Assembly: GCA_030426865.1 (NCBI GenBank)
Contig: JAUHXN010000082.1
Location: 1 to 10,348 of the forward strand
Source: a bacterium
GTDB lineage: Bacteria; Bacteroidota; Ignavibacteria; Kapaibacteriales; UBA2268
DNA: 10,348 nt
Direction of reading: 5' to 3'
The notes beneath the pieces are model-generated. The model did no database searches. It was not told the DNA's origin and worked only from the letters and a program-made list of their open reading frames with translations. The translations under genes were made by a program, and so were the position numbers. Shown in pieces: positions 5,964-10,348 of the stretch; positions within the stretch are counted from its first letter, which is position 1, and each line of letters begins with the position of its first letter.

Positions 5964-6967
5964 TAAGTTTTAGTACCACGTATTAAAATTGTACCATACT
6001 CGGTAATCAAATTATCTACCTTTTGGAATCCAGCTTCTTTCAGCATTATCCAATAGTCATTTTCAGAGAAAGTGTTTCCATTTTCTGTATGTAATTTCAA
6101 ATTTAGTGAGTACACAACACTATGTAGCGGGGAAGTTCTATCATTATTAATAAAATTCTCGTGAATAATCAGACGACCACCTTTATTCAGAGAGTTAAAA
6201 CATTTACGCATTATGTCCATATTTTCCCAAATAGTAAACTCTTCAAATAGGAAAGAAGCATAGATTAGGTCAAAACCAGTCTCATATTCATCATCTTTTA
6301 TAATACCAGATTTTAATCTATAATTATTGGTATTAAGTTTAGCTTGTTCTAAGTATCTCTGAGTGTGAGGTATTACTTTAGGGTAATCAAAAAGTACAAC
6401 TTCCATATTTGGGTTACGTCTCATAAATTCGATGCTATACATACCTGAGCCACACCCCAAATCCATCATTTTATTTACATTCTTGAGGGTAATCGCTTTG
6501 GATACACCTTCGGCTTCGTGATTATAAGATCGATGAACTGAATCAACATAGGCCTCGACGAATTCTTCAGATCTTTCAATATAAAGATTCTTGTATATAG
6601 ATTTGCCAGAGCGTACTACATCTGTAAGTTTACCCCAACTCTCCCAATTTAGGTTCATGTGGAGCAGTGAACCAAGATAATCGGGGCTAGATTTATCTAA
6701 ATAACGTATACTATCACTTGTGTTTTTGTAGTGGTTACGATACTTAGTAGTAAATTCAAGAGCGGTAAGAGAATTAAGTAATCTTTCAGTAGTATCTTCG
6801 TCTGTTTGTAGTTCATAAGCTACATCTTTAGCCGTTAATTCACGACTTCCTAAAAGTGAGAATACCCCGAGTTCTATCGCTGTAAGCAAAATCTTACTTT
6901 GCCTAAATGCACTTGCGACACTAAGTATTTGTGCTTCTGAAAATTTACTTTTGTCTGCTGTTTTCAT
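5960..6967 (-). CDS. SAM-dependent methyltransferase, O-methyltransferase family 2-like
   Basis: The 335-residue protein has the two-domain plan of acetylserotonin/caffeate O-methyltransferases. A winged-helix dimerisation domain spans about 10-90 (LLTAIELGVFSLL, then LTAKDVAYELQTDEDTTERLLNSLTALEF). A Rossmann methyltransferase domain follows, with SAM motif I MDLGCGSGMYSIEF (168-181), acidic residue D194 in VVLFDYP that should hold the ribose, and GGRLIIHE (263-270) as motif III. In plant and animal relatives a His in HxxxDW acts as the base; the matching region here is FLFEEFTIWEN (239-249) with no His, so either another base is used or the acceptor is not a simple phenol. Bacterial relatives include carotenoid and chlorophyll-type methyltransferases; the substrate is unknown. 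The gene converges with the polyphosphate operon and follows the small OmpA-like gene on the same strand by 122 bp. Confidence 0.85.
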   Translation of the reverse strand: MKTADKSKFSEAQILSVASAFRQSKILLTAIELGVFSLLGSRELTAKDVAYELQTDEDTTERLLNSLTALEFTTKYRNHYKNTSDSIRYLDKSSPDYLGSLLHMNLNWESWGKLTDVVRSGKSIYKNLYIERSEEFVEAYVDSVHRSYNHEAEGVSKAITLKNVNKMMDLGCGSGMYSIEFMRRNPNMEVVLFDYPKVIPHTQRYLEQAKLNTNNYRLKSGIIKDDEYETGFDLIYASFLFEEFTIWENMDIMRKCFNSLNKGGRLIIHENFINNDRTSPLHSVVYSLNLKLHTENGNTFSENDYWIMLKEAGFQKVDNLITEYGTILIRGTKTY

Positions 6968-7089
6968 TACCTTCCTGAAAAGTTACCCCAAGGGTTTTTA
7001 TTTGTGTAAATCGTTCTACAATTATTAGCAATTAAATATAAATCTGTAACATAAAAAAAGAATTACGTTTTTTTTATTACCTTTTATAC

Positions 7090-7728
7090 TTATTTCATAA
7101 CCTCTTCGATTTTACTTACTTTAATCGTTAAGTTGTTTCCACTTGTAGATGATTGGAAAACTACTCTATCTAGTAATCTTCTCCAGTTACTAATAAAGTC
7201 CTTCAAAGTCTTAAGTCTGTTTTCAGCCAGTTGTTTATCAGGAGCATTAACTAGGAATATGAATTCTGTGTTTCTATTAAAACGCATAGATATTTTCATC
7301 TTATTGAGAGCTGCTTTACCTTTTGCTGTAATATCGGTACTATTTGGACCGAATATGTCCAATTCTTCTACAACAACTCCAGGTGCAAGTCCTTTTACTT
7401 CGAAAGTGTGATTTATTTCACTATATCCTTCATTCGACTTAGGAGTAAATGTAGATTCTTCTCTATATACATTATCTCCCTTGAATGTTACTTCATAAGT
7501 TTCATTCGCTTGGAATAGTTGTTCAAAAGTTCCTGTGTTTTCCAAAGATTTTACAACGAATTTACTTCCAGTTTTAGGTTGGAATTCTATTTCTATACTG
7601 ATTGGTTGTTTGGTATTAACATCAATTACTTTAGCTTTTACCATTACTTGTTGACCAATATCACCCACCTGAGCATTAATTCCAATTATTGCCAACAAAA
7701 ATGCTGTTATTACCGTAATAAATTTCAT
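7090..7728 (-). CDS. Exported protein with carboxypeptidase-regulatory-like and reduced OmpA-like domains
   Basis: The true start is the ATG at 7728, because it opens a clean Sec signal peptide (MKFITVITAFLLAIIGINAQ, residues 1-20). The frame runs further upstream to 7854, but that stretch has no signal-like character and overlaps the divergent gene. Residues about 27-112 form an immunoglobulin-like CRD fold (VKAKVIDVNTKQPISIEIEF; GTFEQLFQANETYEVTF). Residues about 125-209 resemble an OmpA C-terminal domain: IFGPNSTDITAKGKAALNKM (125-144) fits its first helix, NAPDKQLAENR (161-171) the position of GHTDxxGxxxxNxxLSxxR. The intervening loop is about eight residues shorter. The Asp (164) and Arg (171) that bind diaminopimelate in OmpA still line up. 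It may be a small peptidoglycan-linked envelope protein partnering its large neighbour. Family confidence is moderate. Confidence 0.7.
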   Translation of the reverse strand: MKFITVITAFLLAIIGINAQVGDIGQQVMVKAKVIDVNTKQPISIEIEFQPKTGSKFVVKSLENTGTFEQLFQANETYEVTFKGDNVYREESTFTPKSNEGYSEINHTFEVKGLAPGVVVEELDIFGPNSTDITAKGKAALNKMKISMRFNRNTEFIFLVNAPDKQLAENRLKTLKDFISNWRRLLDRVVFQSSTSGNNLTIKVSKIEEVMK

Positions 7729-7742
7729 AAAAAGTCCTAAGT

Positions 7743-7750
7743 TAGTTTTG
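7743..7750 (+). promoter_or_regulatory. Candidate -7 box for the PorE-like gene
   Basis: TAGTTTTG matches TAnnTTTG exactly in the 64-bp gap between the divergent envelope genes, about 43 bases before the ATG at 7793. No good -33 box sits at 19 bases; a TTTC occurs at 7723-7726 but only 16 bases away. The gap is so short that both genes' promoters must overlap. On the - strand TATCTTTA (7774 to 7767) is a weaker candidate for the small OmpA-like gene. Confidence 0.35.
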
Positions 7751-7792
7751 ACACAAAAAAAGTTTTTAAAGATATAAAAATTATATTTTCTT

Positions 7793-9796
7793 ATGAAATT
7801 AATACGATTATTTTTTATAATAGTTCTTACTACTGCGTTAAATGCACAGAACACTCCTGATTATCAGCTAAATAAGCCCTTAACAACTGAAAATCTGGAC
7901 AGGTTAGATTCTATGATAAAAGCTAATGCTCCCGATCCAGGGGCTCTTAACGCTATGATGCAAGTATCTAATACTTTCAATAGAATCGGTAAGGCAATCA
8001 ATGCTTTCACATGGATGGAAAGATACACGCATCTTTTCCCTAATCAAGAACAAGCTCTTAAAAACAATCTGAAGCAATTCGAGAACATTGCACTTACTCA
8101 GTATCCTGATTCCGTTAATAGAGCATTATATGAGAGTTATGCTGTCAAATATGCCCCTTCAGAAGATGCCTATGTCGCATTTATGAGATACATTTCTGAT
8201 GATATAAACTATGGACGATGGCAAAAAGTTATAAATGAAGTAAAACGATTTGCTCCTGTATTCCCTAACAAGAAGCAACAGTTTAATGATTTGATAGAAA
8301 TAGTCTCAAGAGAAAAAGAAGGGCTAAGAGTCACAAATCTTGGTAGCAATATTAACACTTTCGTTAGTGAATGGGATCCTAATCCAACTTCTGAAGGAAA
8401 CCAATTATATTTCTCAGGTAACCCTCGGTCAGGTGGACTTGGTGGTGACGATGTATGGGTATCATCGCTTGTAGATGGCGTATGGCAAACCCCGAAAAAT
8501 CTCGGTCCGAAAGTAAATGGTGGTCGTGATGAAACAATAGATAATATCTCAGCTGATGGAAACACTCTAATGTTATCAGGGGATTTTATGGGTACATTCG
8601 GGCAATTTGATATTTACTCAATTGACAAAGTCGGAGATGACTGGGGTGATTTATATCATTATCCTTACCCGATAAACACAGAATATGTTGATGAAGGTGG
8701 TAACATAACTGCAGATAGAAAAGCACTTCTTTTCACTTCTGATAGACCAGGTGGGATTGGTGAATTCGTTCCCCTTAATACTTATGCGAATGGTTCGATT
8801 ATGGGTAATATGGATATCTATGTTTGCTTTATGACTGATTCTGGTTGGAGTAATCCTGTCAACTTAGGTGATCAAATCAACACTCCTTTCTCAGAAAGGT
8901 CACCTTACCTTCACCCAGATGGCAAATCCCTTTACTTTAGTTCAGATGGACACGCTGGTTTGGGAGGTCTAGATGTTTTCAAATCTGTACGTCTAGATGA
9001 CACATGGACCAACTGGTCAAAACCGATTAATTTAGGAACGGAAATTAATACAATACTCAATGATTGGGGCTATAAGATAGGAATAACAGGAGATAGTGCA
9101 TTCTTTTCGGGATTCGCTAGGACTAATGGCTATGGACAATGGGATTTGTACTCCGTCACACTTCCAAAAGATGCTCGTCCAGATCCCATAGTAATGATAA
9201 GCGGGACAATAACAGATAACAAAGGCAATAGATTGCAAGCGGAGATTATTTGGGAGGATTTGGCAACTGGTGAAATTCTAGGTACTACCAAGAGCAATAT
9301 GATGAGTGGACACTATTTCATAGCATTACCAGTGGGTAGAAATTACGGTTATTATGTTAAGAAAAACGGCTACTACCCTACTTCGAACAGCATAGACCTT
9401 ACTAAAAGTAAAGATGGAGACAGTAGAAAAGTTGACATAGAACTAGTCTCAACAAAGGATATGAAAACAAAATCTAGCTCTATAACAATAAACAATATAT
9501 TTTTCGATTTTGATTCCGCTGTACTCAAAAAAGAATCTACATCTGAGTTAAAAAGACTTATAGATTTTGTCCAAAATAACAGTATTGATAAGATAAAAAT
9601 CATAGGTCATACTGATAAAGTTGGTAGTAATGCTTACAACCAAAAGCTATCGCTCGACAGAGCTATTTCAGTAAAGAAATATCTTAGTAACCTTCTACCC
9701 AAACTTCAAATAACTACTATAGGTAAAGGAGCCACAGTGCCAATAGACAAAATTGACGATTCTAAAAATAGAAGAGTAGAAATTGTGGTTGAGTAG
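7793..9796 (+). CDS. PorE-like envelope protein: helical repeats, PD40 propeller, CRD and OmpA domain
   Basis: A signal peptide (1-18, MKLIRLFFII core, cleaved near NAQ) has no lipobox Cys. Residues about 20-175 are helical and TPR-like. A PD40/WD40-type propeller spans about 185-455, with repeats such as NQLYFSGNPRSGGLGGDDVW (203-222), ALLFTSDRPGG (311-321) and SLYFSSDGHAGLGGLDVF (379-396), and NLG turns between blades. A carboxypeptidase-regulatory-like domain occupies about 466-552 (ISGTITDNKGN). The OmpA C-terminal domain (565-667) has FFDFDSAVLK, GHTDKVGSNAYNQKLSLDRA (605-624; D608 and R623 bind peptidoglycan) and NRRVEI (659-664). This four-part order is that of P. gingivalis PorE (PG1058), a peptidoglycan-linked T9SS part, which is a lipoprotein; this one is not. 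Other Bacteroidota proteins share the plan, so PorE is a candidate role only. Confidence 0.9.
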   Translation: MKLIRLFFIIVLTTALNAQNTPDYQLNKPLTTENLDRLDSMIKANAPDPGALNAMMQVSNTFNRIGKAINAFTWMERYTHLFPNQEQALKNNLKQFENIALTQYPDSVNRALYESYAVKYAPSEDAYVAFMRYISDDINYGRWQKVINEVKRFAPVFPNKKQQFNDLIEIVSREKEGLRVTNLGSNINTFVSEWDPNPTSEGNQLYFSGNPRSGGLGGDDVWVSSLVDGVWQTPKNLGPKVNGGRDETIDNISADGNTLMLSGDFMGTFGQFDIYSIDKVGDDWGDLYHYPYPINTEYVDEGGNITADRKALLFTSDRPGGIGEFVPLNTYANGSIMGNMDIYVCFMTDSGWSNPVNLGDQINTPFSERSPYLHPDGKSLYFSSDGHAGLGGLDVFKSVRLDDTWTNWSKPINLGTEINTILNDWGYKIGITGDSAFFSGFARTNGYGQWDLYSVTLPKDARPDPIVMISGTITDNKGNRLQAEIIWEDLATGEILGTTKSNMMSGHYFIALPVGRNYGYYVKKNGYYPTSNSIDLTKSKDGDSRKVDIELVSTKDMKTKSSSITINNIFFDFDSAVLKKESTSELKRLIDFVQNNSIDKIKIIGHTDKVGSNAYNQKLSLDRAISVKKYLSNLLPKLQITTIGKGATVPIDKIDDSKNRRVEIVVE

Positions 9797-9892
9797 GTAA
9801 TTCCCCTGTTTTAGAAGATGAGGTGTCAAATTAAAATAAATTACTGAAGAACGAAGCTTAGTCATAGCGTGCTTCACTAACTCAGATTAATT

Positions 9893-9924
9893 AAAAAAGA
9901 GATTTATCATCCTATTTGATAAAT
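9893..9924 (-). terminator. Candidate weak terminator of the T9SS cargo gene
   Basis: On the - strand an 8-bp stem (ATTTATCA/TGATAAAT, 9924-9917 with 9909-9902, 7-base loop) spans the last codons and the stop of the gene. CTC and six Ts (9898-9893) follow. The shape is that of an intrinsic terminator, but the stem is AT-rich and overlaps the coding end, so strength is doubtful. The same hairpin lies 106 bp past the PorE-like gene, converging from the other side. Confidence 0.3.
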
Positions 9925-10348
9925 GTACCTCTATAAAATTCAGAATTGCTATTAATTTCAATAATGTATTTTCCAGATGGTAAATCAGAAATATTCAAAG
10001 TGGTTTCAGTAGTAGATAATTCAAATATTGCCCTACCATTGATATCAAATACACTAATATTCTTAGTCCCCAAAATATCAAAATTGACTTGCTCTTTTGC
10101 TGGGTTGGGGTATATATTTATTGGAATTGAAGCTGATTCTCTAACTCTGCTTTCTGTATTTAATTTAAAAATTGATAAATAAGAATTTGCTTTACTAACA
10201 GGTGATATTGCGTCTTCTTGATAAGCCCCTTGTGTAGTTGGCAAATCATTTGAGTTGCTTTGACCTGATATTGCTATAGTTCCATCTTCTCCTATACTGA
10301 AAGCTCTAACAGCTTCCTTATCGCCGCCACCATAGTATGTACAAAACT
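9912..10348 (-). CDS. SBBP-repeat secreted protein with T9SS type A sorting domain (3' part only)
   Basis: The frame stays open through the right window edge, so the N-terminus lies outside; 144 residues are visible. The first visible part, TYYGGGDKEAVRAFSI and GTIAISGQSNSNDLPTTQGAYQ, is one SBBP (beta-propeller) repeat, recognised by the YGG...D start and the S-x-x-x-LPTTxGAYQ end. A linker follows, then the type A T9SS C-terminal domain, about 70 residues: IPINIYPNPAKEQVNFDI, ISVFDINGRAIFEL, SDLPSGKYIIEI, and the closing FYRGTFIK. That domain directs the protein through the outer membrane by T9SS and is normally cut off with attachment to lipopolysaccharide. Proteins of this type in Bacteroidota are large surface adhesin-like or structural proteins; the role here is not known. 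The TTG at 10244 is not the true start, because the repeat runs through it. Confidence 0.9.
   Translation of the reverse strand, partial: FCTYYGGGDKEAVRAFSIGEDGTIAISGQSNSNDLPTTQGAYQEDAISPVSKANSYLSIFKLNTESRVRESASIPINIYPNPAKEQVNFDILGTKNISVFDINGRAIFELSTTETTLNISDLPSGKYIIEINSNSEFYRGTFIK

Noticed and set aside
7053..7075. A7/T8 hairpin between the small OmpA-like gene and the methyltransferase gene as a terminator
   Set aside because: The stem is made of A-T pairs only and would be too weak; it may be a chance pair of homopolymer runs.
7729..7854. A 42-residue N-terminal extension of the small OmpA-like protein
   Set aside because: The internal Met at 7728 starts an ideal signal peptide; the extension would bury it and overlap the divergent gene.
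9853..9875. GAAGC...GCTTC hairpin after the PorE-like gene as its terminator
   Set aside because: It has only five pairs, a 13-base loop and no T run behind it.
10242..10244. TTG as the start of a 110-residue T9SS-tail protein
   Set aside because: The reading frame upstream encodes the first half of an SBBP repeat whose second half lies after the TTG, so the gene continues past the window edge.

Overview
The window looks like a low-GC genome of the Bacteroidota/Chlorobiota/Ignavibacteria (FCB) group. Three things point there: a C-terminal type IX secretion (T9SS) sorting domain at the right edge, a large protein built like the T9SS-associated PorE of Porphyromonas (helical repeats, PD40 propeller, carboxypeptidase-regulatory-like domain, OmpA domain), and TAnnTTTG-type -7 promoter boxes upstream of several genes. 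Strong Shine-Dalgarno sequences are mostly absent, with one clear exception. I cannot place the genome below this level from the sequence alone.

Left part (1-2674). The first 100 bases are a junction between two incompatible gene pieces. On the + strand there is a clean twin-arginine signal peptide that loses meaning after about 30 codons. On the - strand there is the N-terminal half of a Gfo/Idh/MocA oxidoreductase that loses its family pattern at the same place. Next come two + strand genes for exported proteins: a TPR protein with an unnamed C-terminal domain, and a small M15-type peptidoglycan peptidase. The peptidase is followed by about 300 bp without genes. This gap holds two head-to-head REP-like double-hairpin elements and is bracketed by a 13-bp direct repeat that includes the last codons of the peptidase gene.

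Middle (2675-6967). An NADPH-dependent FMN reductase-like flavoprotein (- strand) is divergent from a tight four-gene + strand operon. The operon has two tandem class I polyphosphate kinase 2 genes, a YoaP-like GNAT protein, and an eight-cysteine CWC-type small protein that starts with TTG overlapping the previous stop. It converges, stop codon on stop codon, with a - strand SAM-dependent methyltransferase of the O-methyltransferase-2 type.

Right part (7090-10348). A divergent pair shares a 64-bp gap. On the left is a small exported protein with a regulatory-like domain and a reduced OmpA-like domain. On the right is the 667-residue PorE-like protein. The window ends in the 3' part of a - strand gene for an SBBP-repeat protein with a type A T9SS sorting tail. 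Together these suggest envelope and secretion functions at the right edge, polyphosphate/nucleotide energy metabolism in the middle, and a mobile-repeat insertion site and a broken locus on the left. I see no tRNA, rRNA, CRISPR array or intact insertion sequence.
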